Source: CALGYY01 sp963678485 (GTDB taxonomy: Bacteria; Bacteroidota; Bacteroidia; Bacteroidales; CAIWKO01). Taken from it: 64,000 nucleotides of DNA. Numbering within the stretch: the first letter of the stretch is position 1; each line of letters begins with the position of its first letter. Where the stretch lies: NCBI GenBank assembly GCA_963678485.1, contig OY782882.1, forward strand, positions 620,001 to 684,000, given 5' to 3'. The notes under the pieces are model-generated. The model ran no database searches. It worked only from the letters and a program-made list of their open reading frames with translations, and was not told the DNA's origin. This document shows positions 25,854-33,757 of this stretch, piece by piece. A program made the position numbers and the translations under genes.

Positions 25854-28703
25854 TTACTTCTTTGATTTTTTCTTAGCAACCGGCTTTTTTGCGGCCACAC
25901 TCTTTTTAGGCGCAGCTTTTTTTGCAGCAACGCTCTTTTTAGGGGTAGCTTTTTTTGCAGCGGGTTTCTTAGCATTGTCAGCTTTTAATTTTGCCTGAGC
26001 AGCTGCCAAAATAGCGATAGGCACGCGGAACGGGGAACAGCTCACATAGCTGAATCCTAAAGAATGGCAGAATTCAACGGAAGATGGTTCACCACCGTGT
26101 TCGCCACAAATACCAATCTTAAGATCTTTGCGGGTTGAACGGCCTTTGTCAACAGCGATGCGCATAAGCTGGCCAACACCTTCCTGATCGAGTACGTTGA
26201 ATGGATCAACTGGAAGAACTTTCTGGTCGAGGTATTCGGTTAAGAAGCTACCGATATCATCGCGTGAAAATCCGAAACTCATCTGGGTAAGGTCATTGGT
26301 GCCAAAGGAGAAGAACTGAGCAACACCAGCGATTTTGTCAGCGGTAAGTGCAGCTCTTGGGATTTCGATCATAGTACCAACGAGGTGTTTGATCTCCTTC
26401 ATTTTGAATTTGGCCAACACTTCTTTGTATACTCTCTCGATAATAACATACTGATGTTTCAACTCCATATCAACACAGGTCACAGGAATCATGATCTCTG
26501 GATAAGGATGTTTCTTTTCTTTGAGTAATTCTGCAGCAGCTTCAAAAATAGCGCGAACCTGCATTTCGGTAATTTCCGGATAGGTAATACCAAGACGTAC
26601 ACCACGATGTCCCATCATTGGGTTGGTTTCGTGAAGTGATTCAGCTCTTGCATTAAATTCCTTTTCAGAAATATTCAGAGATTTTGCTAAACGTGCTCTT
26701 TCTTCCGGAATGGTAGGAATGAACTCGTGCAATGGTGGATCGAGGGTACGGAATGTCACTGGATATCCATCCATAGCTTTCAATGTACCTTTGATATCAG
26801 CCTTTACATAGGGGAACAATTCGTTGAGTGCATCACGACGTTCGGCTTCTGTTTTAGAAATGATCATTTTACGAAGACAGAACAATGCTTTCTCCGAATT
26901 CTTTCCATAGAACATATGTTCTGTACGGAACAGACCAATACCTTCTGCGCCAAAGCTACGTGCTTTTTCAGCATCTTCAGGAGTATCAGCATTGGTACGT
27001 ACTTTCATGTCGCGTGCAGCGTTGCATAATTTCATGAAAGCAAGAAAATCTGGATTGTCTTCAGCGGCTTTTTTAGTTGGCAGACTGCCTTCATAAACAT
27101 AGCCTTTGGATCCATTGAGAGAAATATAATCACCTTCCTTGAGAACAATACCATCAACCATTACGGTTTTTTTAGCAACGTCAATTTTCATTGAACCTGC
27201 ACCAACGATGCAGCATTTTCCCCAACCACGGGCTACGAGAGCAGCGTGTGAAGTCATACCACCACGGCCAGTAAGAATAGCCTGAGCAGCACGCATACCT
27301 TCGATATCTTCGGGATTGGTTTCTTCTCTGACTAAGATCACATCTTTTCCTTTGCGTGCCCAAGCAACAGCATCTTCGGATGTAAATACGATTTGACCAA
27401 CAGCGCCTCCTGGGCCAGCGGGAAGACCTTTTGCAAAAACTTTGGTTTTCTTTTCAATTGCTGGATCGAGAGCAGGGTGAAGCAGTTCGTCGAACTGAGC
27501 AGGTTGTACGCGAAGTACAGCTTCTTCTTTGGTGATGCGCTTTTCCTTCAGCATATCAAGAGCCATCTTTACAGCGGCAGGACCGTTACGTTTTCCAACG
27601 CGGCACTGCAACATATAAAGCTTTTGTTCCTGAATGGTGAATTCGATATCAAGCATATCGCGATAATGGTCTTCCAGTGAACGCTGAATTTTGTGCAGTT
27701 CCTGATAAACCTTCGGCATTGCTTTTTCGAGAGAAACTAAATGTTTGTTCTGTTCGCCCTTACCTTTTTCATTAATTGGATTAGGAGTGCGGATACCAGC
27801 TACTACGTCTTCTCCCTGAGCGTTTACAAGCCACTCACCGTAGAAATAATTTTCTCCGGTTGCAGGGTTACGGGTAAAGGCCACACCAGTTGCTGAGCTG
27901 TCGCCCATATTACCAAATACCATGGATTGAACGTTAACAGCGGTTCCCCAAGCATCGGGAATGCCTTCGATACGGCGATATGAAATAGCCCTTTTCCCAT
28001 TCCAGCTTTGGAATACGGCACTAACTGCGCCCCACATTTGTTCCATTGCATCTTCAGGGAAAGGTTTACCTAATACTTCTTTTACTTTTTTCTTGTAGAT
28101 TTCAACCAGTTCTTTCAGATCATCAGCGCTAAGGTCTGTTTCGCCCTTTACACCGCGACTTACGATCATTTTGTGCAGTTCATGTTCCAATTGATGACGT
28201 ACACCTTTTCCGTCTTTTGGTTCAATGCCTGCTGCTTTTTCCATTACCACATCAGAGTACATCTGAATAAGACGACGCTGTGAATCGTAAACAAAGCGAG
28301 GATTCTTGGTTTTTTTAATCAGCCCTTCACGTGTGACATTGTTGAGACCCACGTTAAGAACGGTTTCCATCATACCTGGCATGGAAGCGCGTGCACCTGA
28401 GCGAACGGAAACGAGCAATGGATTTACTTTATCACCGAATTTGGCACCCATTTCTTTTTCAGTCTTTGCCAAGGCTTCAAGAACCTGAGCTTTTAATTCT
28501 GCAGGATACTTGCCCTTGTTTTCGTAATAAACCGTACACACTTCGGTTGTAATGGTAAAACCGGCAGGTACAGGTAAACCAATATTTACCATCTCTGCAA
28601 GGTTAGCACCTTTGCCACCCAAAAGGTTTTTCATGTCGGCCTGACCGTCAGCCTTCTTGCCGCCAAAATAATAAACATACTTTTTTTTCGATGATTTTGC
28701 CAT
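25854..28703 (-). CDS. ppdK: Pyruvate, phosphate dikinase with a lysine-rich C-terminal tail
   Basis: 949 residues, about 70 longer than typical bacterial PPDK (about 875-890). N-terminal ATP-grasp domain (GGKGANLAEM at 29-38, RSGARASMPGMM at 101-112), swivelling domain with catalytic His486 (GGMTSHAALVARG), and C-terminal PEP domain with CGEHGGEPSS and the SCSPFRVP loop. It interconverts pyruvate, ATP and phosphate with PEP, AMP and pyrophosphate. The conserved fold ends near residue 903. The last 38 residues hold 17 lysines in Ala/Pro/Ser/Val spacers, with an 11-residue repeat (PKKSVAAKKxx twice), as in histone-H1-like and HU-tail sequences. The frame is uninterrupted into the tail, and the terminator follows, so it is not an obvious artefact. 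The N-terminus (MAKSSKKK) is also basic. Confidence 0.96.
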   Translation of the reverse strand: MAKSSKKKYVYYFGGKKADGQADMKNLLGGKGANLAEMVNIGLPVPAGFTITTEVCTVYYENKGKYPAELKAQVLEALAKTEKEMGAKFGDKVNPLLVSVRSGARASMPGMMETVLNVGLNNVTREGLIKKTKNPRFVYDSQRRLIQMYSDVVMEKAAGIEPKDGKGVRHQLEHELHKMIVSRGVKGETDLSADDLKELVEIYKKKVKEVLGKPFPEDAMEQMWGAVSAVFQSWNGKRAISYRRIEGIPDAWGTAVNVQSMVFGNMGDSSATGVAFTRNPATGENYFYGEWLVNAQGEDVVAGIRTPNPINEKGKGEQNKHLVSLEKAMPKVYQELHKIQRSLEDHYRDMLDIEFTIQEQKLYMLQCRVGKRNGPAAVKMALDMLKEKRITKEEAVLRVQPAQFDELLHPALDPAIEKKTKVFAKGLPAGPGGAVGQIVFTSEDAVAWARKGKDVILVREETNPEDIEGMRAAQAILTGRGGMTSHAALVARGWGKCCIVGAGSMKIDVAKKTVMVDGIVLKEGDYISLNGSKGYVYEGSLPTKKAAEDNPDFLAFMKLCNAARDMKVRTNADTPEDAEKARSFGAEGIGLFRTEHMFYGKNSEKALFCLRKMIISKTEAERRDALNELFPYVKADIKGTLKAMDGYPVTFRTLDPPLHEFIPTIPEERARLAKSLNISEKEFNARAESLHETNPMMGHRGVRLGITYPEITEMQVRAIFEAAAELLKEKKHPYPEIMIPVTCVDMELKHQYVIIERVYKEVLAKFKMKEIKHLVGTMIEIPRAALTADKIAGVAQFFSFGTNDLTQMSFGFSRDDIGSFLTEYLDQKVLPVDPFNVLDQEGVGQLMRIAVDKGRSTRKDLKIGICGEHGGEPSSVEFCHSLGFSYVSCSPFRVPIAILAAAQAKLKADNAKKPAAKKATPKKSVAAKKAAPKKSVAAKKPVAKKKSKK

Positions 28704-28711
28704 GGATAAAA

Positions 28712-28718
28712 TCCTCCT
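28712..28718 (-). promoter_or_regulatory. Strong Shine-Dalgarno site of ppdK
   Basis: AGGAGGA on the minus strand, 8 bases before ATG 28703. Such a strong site is unusual here: most genes in this window show no recognisable Shine-Dalgarno. Confidence 0.7.
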
Positions 28719-28776
28719 ATTGCTTGATTGTTAATAGATTATATAAATAAAAAACTCAACATTCTGTATTTGCAGG

Positions 28777-28784
28777 CAAATGTA
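28777..28784 (-). promoter_or_regulatory. -7 element of ppdK
   Basis: TACATTTG on the minus strand, giving a leader of roughly 65 bases that contains the Shine-Dalgarno. No clear -33 TTG. Confidence 0.4.
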
Positions 28785-28847
28785 ACTAAAAATAAAAACT
28801 TTATGAATTTTCTTTAATTTTTTTTTCACCGGCTGAAAAACAAAAAA

Positions 28848-28872
28848 AAACCGGGAACGAAAGTCCCGGTTT
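28848..28872 (-). terminator. Terminator of the DUF4476 gene
   Basis: AAACCGGGA (28848-28856) pairs with TCCCGGTTT (28864-28872), loop of seven, with a T-run following on the minus strand. Confidence 0.85.
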
Positions 28873-28893
28873 TACAGAGGTTTTAGAAGATTA

Positions 28894-29880
28894 TTAATGT
28901 CTGCCCTGAATGTAGTTATTCAGTTCATCAATTGAACTAGAGAAGCTGAAGGCGTCGTTGACCCTATAAAAATTACCCGGATCGTAAACATAGCCATATG
29001 CATATTTGGCAAACTCAAGCTTGCTGTCTTCAAAACTAAAAGTGGTCATAACCCATTTAATCTGGTCACTGGTCATACAATTAGAACCAAGCACCTGCTT
29101 AGCAATGGTGAGCTTATCACTCTCAAAAGATTTTGAATTGATGGTTTGCTGAGCAGCTGCAAAATCAGCTTCGTTCATTGGCCAGGGGCATCCAATAGCA
29201 CCATTGTAGCCTTGCATAATGTAATGATCTTCGTGAATAACCACGGGGTCATTGGTAACAACATTAGACGATGAAGTGGTAGTAACGGTGGTTGTCGTTG
29301 TTTGGGTTTGTACTCCGGTAACATTCATATTTACATTCATGTTCATATTTACATTATCTCCGGTAGCGGGATCAGTAACATTAACGTTCATGGATGCACC
29401 ATTGGGATTAACGGTTCCGGATTGATCAACGGTAGTAGTGACGGTTTGAGTTTGAACAGAACCACCGACAGTTGAAGATTGTGTAACATTGAGCGGAGCG
29501 GAATACTGTGCCGGCTCTGCAGTAATAACACCCGTTGCGGGAGCATAGCTATTTATCCGCATTACATAAGCACCTTTATTATTCTTGGTAACCACATAGG
29601 TTTGATCCTGATAAATATTATCCACATCTTTAGTCATAATATTTTTATCGATTGCAGGAATGTTTTGGTCTTCAAAAATAACCTTAAACATGTAGTTGGG
29701 AGCAGTAAGTCCAGTGACTTTTACATTGGTCTGTGGAGTATCGTTTTGACGGATGCCATCTACAACAACATAGAATTTTTCACCATTTTGACTAAAAACA
29801 ACGATACTGGAGTTGAACTGAGCAAATGATTGCAGCGACAACATAAGTGCAGCGCTAAGGAGTAAAATTAATCTTTTCAT
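28894..29880 (-). CDS. Secreted DUF4476 protein
   Basis: 328 residues. Signal peptide cleaved after SFAQ (residue 21). Residues 22-125 form a beta-rich domain (SSIVVFSQNGEKFYVVVDGI ...). Residues about 130-215 are a low-complexity linker rich in Thr, Val, Asn and Met (NVNMNMNVNMNV, TTTTTVTTTSSS). The C-terminal 90 residues match DUF4476: MNEADFAAAQQTINSKSF, a Met-rich CMTSDQIKWVM helix and FSFEDSKLEFAKYAY, a repeat of small helix pairs. Function unknown. Monocistronic, divergent from the dehydrogenase gene. Confidence 0.88.
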   Translation of the reverse strand: MKRLILLLSAALMLSLQSFAQFNSSIVVFSQNGEKFYVVVDGIRQNDTPQTNVKVTGLTAPNYMFKVIFEDQNIPAIDKNIMTKDVDNIYQDQTYVVTKNNKGAYVMRINSYAPATGVITAEPAQYSAPLNVTQSSTVGGSVQTQTVTTTVDQSGTVNPNGASMNVNVTDPATGDNVNMNMNVNMNVTGVQTQTTTTTVTTTSSSNVVTNDPVVIHEDHYIMQGYNGAIGCPWPMNEADFAAAQQTINSKSFESDKLTIAKQVLGSNCMTSDQIKWVMTTFSFEDSKLEFAKYAYGYVYDPGNFYRVNDAFSFSSSIDELNNYIQGRH

Positions 29881-29962
29881 ATGAAGGGGGTTTTAAAATT
29901 TCGGCGGCGGCGCAGCCAAGTTTCATGCCAAAAATTGAAGTTCCTGAATACTATTATTGGAA

Positions 29963-29970
29963 CAAAAGTA
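29963..29970 (-). promoter_or_regulatory. -7 element of the DUF4476 gene
   Basis: TACTTTTG on the minus strand, 82 bases before the ATG. This gives one of the longest leaders inferred here. Confidence 0.4.
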
Positions 29971-30053
29971 ACCAAATTGGCGGAATTTTAACATGTTTTC
30001 AGGTCGAAATACGGAAAAATAATAAAATTTGGCTATAAATGACGCGCTTTTCA

Positions 30054-30061
30054 TAAGTTTG
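30054..30061 (+). promoter_or_regulatory. -7 element of the dehydrogenase gene
   Basis: TAAGTTTG, 24 bases before ATG 30086. A TTTG lies at 30028-30031, but the spacer (22) is long. Confidence 0.45.
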
Positions 30062-30085
30062 CACGCCAATTCAAATTCAAACGCT

Positions 30086-31408
30086 ATGAGTACATTTATA
30101 GGAATCAGACATGAGGATAAATACACGGCTGAACGTCGTGCCCCGCTAACACCCGTTCACGTTAAGTGGTTGGTAGATCATTTAAAGATGGACATCATTG
30201 TTCAACATTCCGAAAAAAGGGTATTCAAAGAAGAAGAATACATTAAGGCCGGTGCTAAAATGGCAAAGGATCTGAAAAAATGTTCGGTGATATTCGGCGT
30301 AAAGGAAATGCCAGAATCTTTTTTCGAGCTTGACAAAACATATATTTTCTTCTCGCATGTTATTAAAGGGCAATCTTACAATATGCCCATGCTAAAGAAA
30401 ATGATGGAGCTTGGGTGCAATCTGATTGATTATGAACGTATCGTTGACGAACAGAATAAGCGATTGATATTTTTCGGAAGATATGCCGGAATGGCTGGAA
30501 TGATTAATTCGCTTTGGGCTTTTGGTCTTCGTCTTAAACATGCCGGATACGATTCCAAGCTACTCAAGATAAAGCAAGCTCATCATTATCATTCGCTGGA
30601 TGAAGCCAAGGATGATATTTCTGCTGTTGGTCAACTAATCGCTGAAAAAGGGATTGCTCCTGAGTTAATTCCAGCGGTTGTAGGATTTACCGGATATGGC
30701 AATGTTTCTAATGGCGCACAAGAAATTCTGGGATTACTTCCTGTTAAGGAGATAAGTCCTGAAAAATTATTGAGTTTGAAATCACGCAAACACCTTCCAA
30801 ACAATTTAATCTACAAAGTGATTTTCAAAGAAGAGCACATATCAAAACCCATTGATCCTGATGCACAATTTGATTTGCGTGATTATTATGCGAATCCACA
30901 GAATTACAAAAACAACTTTGAGCAATATATTCCCCATCTTACTATTCTTATGAATTGTATGTATTGGGATGCGCGTTATCCAAGAATCATCACTAAAGAT
31001 TATCTTGAAAAGCTCTATAGTAAAGGCGAGCCGAAGTTAAAAGTAATTGGTGATGTGACCTGTGATCCCGATGGTTCCATTGAATGTACTCATAAAGGGA
31101 CACTCATCGAAGATCCATTGTTTGTATATAATCCGTTTACCCGTAAGGCGACCATGGGTCATGAAGGAGAAGGCATGTTGGTAATGGCTGTTGATATCCT
31201 CCCTAGTGAATTACCTCGAGATTCATCGAATGGGTTTGGTGACGCGCTTTTGCATTTTGTAAAACCTATTGCGATTGCTGATTATCAATTACCCTTCGAA
31301 GATCTGGATCTACCCAGAGCAATAAAGAAAGCGCTGGTTTTGCATAAAGGGAAACTCACACCAGATTATGAATATCTCAGGGAATCTCTTGATAAGACTA
31401 ATCAGTAA
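30086..31408 (+). CDS. Alanine dehydrogenase/PNT-fold protein, lysine-ketoglutarate-reductase-like
   Basis: 440 residues from ATG 30086; the in-frame TTG at 30029 lies upstream of the promoter. The N-terminal substrate domain (GIRHEDKYTAERRAPLTPVHV, residues 5-25) and VIFGVKEMP (near 73) are the AlaDH/PNT/saccharopine-dehydrogenase-type fold. A nucleotide-binding segment appears as VVGFTGYGNVSNGAQEIL near 192-209, in the usual GxGxxxxGA-like arrangement but with GYGNVSNGA. Middle and C-terminal parts resemble the lysine-ketoglutarate reductase half of bifunctional LKR/SDH enzymes (ECTHKGTLIEDPLFVYNPFT). No SDH half is fused. A role in lysine catabolism is an inference. Its last 11 bases overlap the convergent lpxB. 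Confidence 0.82.
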   Translation: MSTFIGIRHEDKYTAERRAPLTPVHVKWLVDHLKMDIIVQHSEKRVFKEEEYIKAGAKMAKDLKKCSVIFGVKEMPESFFELDKTYIFFSHVIKGQSYNMPMLKKMMELGCNLIDYERIVDEQNKRLIFFGRYAGMAGMINSLWAFGLRLKHAGYDSKLLKIKQAHHYHSLDEAKDDISAVGQLIAEKGIAPELIPAVVGFTGYGNVSNGAQEILGLLPVKEISPEKLLSLKSRKHLPNNLIYKVIFKEEHISKPIDPDAQFDLRDYYANPQNYKNNFEQYIPHLTILMNCMYWDARYPRIITKDYLEKLYSKGEPKLKVIGDVTCDPDGSIECTHKGTLIEDPLFVYNPFTRKATMGHEGEGMLVMAVDILPSELPRDSSNGFGDALLHFVKPIAIADYQLPFEDLDLPRAIKKALVLHKGKLTPDYEYLRESLDKTNQ

Positions 31409-32513
31409 GCTGTTGATACATTTGCGCAGCGACTCGTGCGGAGGCGCCTGAGCCACCAAGGGTATCCTGTAGTTCTTTCATATCAGCAATCATCTTGCTC
31501 CGATATGATTCATCGTACATAAGCAATTTCAACTCAGCACAAAGTTTGGCTTTGGTGAGATCCTGCTGAATTAATTCTTTAACTGCAGGACGATCCAGAA
31601 TTAAATTAACAAGCGAAATGTACTTAATATGTACAACACTTTTCGCAATTGCCACTGAAATGGCCGAACCTTTATAACAGACCACTTCAGGAACCCCGAA
31701 TAACGCAGTTTCCATTGTGGCGGTGCCGGAGGTGACAAGGGCTGCCTGAGCAACATCAAGCAATTCGTAAGTTTTGCCAAGGATAAATTCGGCTTTACTA
31801 TCTTTTAAAATAGCTTGATAAAATTCCACAGGAACATTTGATGTAGCGGCAACCACAAAGCGGAATTCGGGGAACTCAGGCACAACAGTCAACATTACAT
31901 TGAGCATATTTTCAATCTCCTGCTTCCTGCTTCCCGGAAGAAGAGCAATCACTGGCCGACGGTCGGTATCATTAATTAATGTAACTGATTTATCTTTTCG
32001 TGTTCTGAATTGCGTGATTGCATCAAGTAAAGGATGACCTGCAAAGTCAACCTCAACACCAAAGCGGGCATAGAATGCTTTTTCGAATGGCAGGATCACA
32101 TACATACGATCAACCACCTTGCGGATTTTTTTCACACGACCCTGTTTCCACGCCCATATCTGTGGAGAGATATAATAGAAAACAGGAATATTTATGCTCT
32201 TTACAAATGAAGCAATTCTCAAATTAAATCCGGGGTAATCAACAAGAATCACAACATCAGGTTGAAATTCCAGAATATCTTTTTTACAAAACGAAATATT
32301 ACCGAGTATGGTTCGCAGGTGCAGTGCGACTTCCAAGAAACCCATAAAAGAAATTTCCCGGATATGCTTAACTATAACGGCACCTTGCTCGTTCATAAGA
32401 TCGCCGCCCCATGCGCGAAACACAGCATTTGAATCCAGAAGTTTTAACTCACGCATTAAATTAGATGCATGAAGATCGCCTGAAGCTTCACCTGAAATGA
32501 GATAATATTTCAT
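31398..32513 (-). CDS. lpxB: Lipid-A-disaccharide synthase
   Basis: 371 residues, normal length. Starts YYLISGEASGDLHASNLM, the LpxB signature. VDYPGFNLR near 112, YISPQIWAWKQGRVKKI near 134 and the GT-B donor-site loop ALLPGSRKQEI near 207 are all present. It joins UDP-2,3-diacylglucosamine to lipid X at the inner membrane in lipid A synthesis. It is last in a run surE / small membrane protein / lpxB. Its 3' end overlaps the convergent dehydrogenase by 11 bases. Confidence 0.96.
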   Translation of the reverse strand: MKYYLISGEASGDLHASNLMRELKLLDSNAVFRAWGGDLMNEQGAVIVKHIREISFMGFLEVALHLRTILGNISFCKKDILEFQPDVVILVDYPGFNLRIASFVKSINIPVFYYISPQIWAWKQGRVKKIRKVVDRMYVILPFEKAFYARFGVEVDFAGHPLLDAITQFRTRKDKSVTLINDTDRRPVIALLPGSRKQEIENMLNVMLTVVPEFPEFRFVVAATSNVPVEFYQAILKDSKAEFILGKTYELLDVAQAALVTSGTATMETALFGVPEVVCYKGSAISVAIAKSVVHIKYISLVNLILDRPAVKELIQQDLTKAKLCAELKLLMYDESYRSKMIADMKELQDTLGGSGASARVAAQMYQQLTD

Positions 32514-32522
32514 CCGCTAAAC

Positions 32523-32807
32523 CTACATATTCATAATAAACCAAGCGATACCGATTGCAAAAGTAACAAGCAGAATTCCTCTGCCTGTTTTATCAGCTTT
32601 CAGATTGATCAGATAATAGCGCATTACAAAAAGGTTGGCGCCCATACTGATAATTTGCACCATGGCATCGGTAAGATAGGGGCGATTGCTCACATGATTT
32701 CTTATACTGATATTAATGAAATGCAGGATAAGATAAATCAAGCCTGGCAATACAATCCCAAGGATCAAGCCCAGCCAAAACGAATCTTTTTTTAAGAATT
32801 TAAGCAT
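32523..32807 (-). CDS. Small membrane protein between surE and lpxB
   Basis: 94 residues with three hydrophobic segments (about 10-32, 45-66, 77-93) and a basic N-terminus (MLKFLKKDSFW). No family recognised. Its start overlaps the surE stop by 8 bases and its end is 9 bases from lpxB, so it is almost certainly translated from the same message. An envelope role is suggested only by position. Confidence 0.85.
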   Translation of the reverse strand: MLKFLKKDSFWLGLILGIVLPGLIYLILHFINISIRNHVSNRPYLTDAMVQIISMGANLFVMRYYLINLKADKTGRGILLVTFAIGIAWFIMNM

Positions 32808-33570
32808 GAAGTTTCCAGTTTTTAATTTGCTCTATTGCTTGATGTGCGGTAAAATCATAATGTACCGGCACGATAGACACCATTTGTTGCGAAAGGGCAT
32901 ACTCGTCAGTATCTTCACCATGATCCTGATTTTCGAAAACGCCCGTCAGCCAGAAATAATCACGCCCATGCGGATCTTTGCGCTGATCAAACTCTTCTTT
33001 CCAATAGGCCATTGCCTGACGACACACCTGAACACCTTTAATTGGGCCTTTAGTTATTGAAGGAAAATTTACATTCAAACAAATTCCCTTTGGCAGCCCG
33101 TTGTTGATAACATTAACTGCAATATCCTGAATTAATTTTTCGGTGTGACTAAAATCAGCGTCCCATCCGTAATCCAGTAAAGAAAATCCAATCGAAGGAA
33201 CGCCTTCCATCGCACCTTCGAGGGCGGCAGACATTGTTCCGGAATATATAATGTTAACCGAAGAATTTGAACCATGATTAATTCCAGAGACCAGCAAATC
33301 AGGTTTGCGATGCAGAATTTTATCGATTGCAAGTTTTACACAATCCACAGGAGTGCCACTACAACTGTATTCCGTATGCTCATTGGTCTTTTTCAACTTA
33401 TGCATATGCAGGGGCATGGTAATCGTAATGGCATGGCCCATACCCGACTGTGGTTTATCTGGTGCAACTACAACCACGTCTCCTAACGGGAGCATAAAAC
33501 TTACAAGGTTTCGCAGGCCCGGAGCCTGAATTCCATCGTCGTTTGTTATTAATATCAGCGGTTTCGACAT
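32800..33570 (-). CDS. surE: 5'/3'-nucleotidase SurE
   Basis: 256 residues. The metal site TNDDG at 9-13, the SGMGHAITI loop near 42, and SGINHGSNSSVNIIYSGTMSAALEG near 97-121 are typical of SurE. It dephosphorylates nucleoside monophosphates and perhaps short polyphosphate in the cytosol. First in the run that leads to lpxB; it overlaps the next gene by 8 bases. Confidence 0.96.
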   Translation of the reverse strand: MSKPLILITNDDGIQAPGLRNLVSFMLPLGDVVVVAPDKPQSGMGHAITITMPLHMHKLKKTNEHTEYSCSGTPVDCVKLAIDKILHRKPDLLVSGINHGSNSSVNIIYSGTMSAALEGAMEGVPSIGFSLLDYGWDADFSHTEKLIQDIAVNVINNGLPKGICLNVNFPSITKGPIKGVQVCRQAMAYWKEEFDQRKDPHGRDYFWLTGVFENQDHGEDTDEYALSQQMVSIVPVHYDFTAHQAIEQIKNWKLHA

Positions 33571-33757
33571 CTTACATTAATTTCTTCGAGCAAAGGTCGT
33601 TATTTTTAATGAATCATTTGTTTGCTTTCAGCATTAATATAAGGTATACTCTGATGCCCTTCGGCAAATGCACGTCAAATCGGAGATTTTACTAATTTTA
33701 TGGAAAATTTGACAAGCAATCTCCTTGGCCCCTCAAAAATCAATTAAACCTTCGAAT

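Noticed and set aside
25854..25970. Lysine tail of PPDK as a frameshift artefact
   Set aside because: The frame is continuous from the conserved fold to the stop, and the terminator sits just past it. The repeat structure is too regular for a shifted frame.
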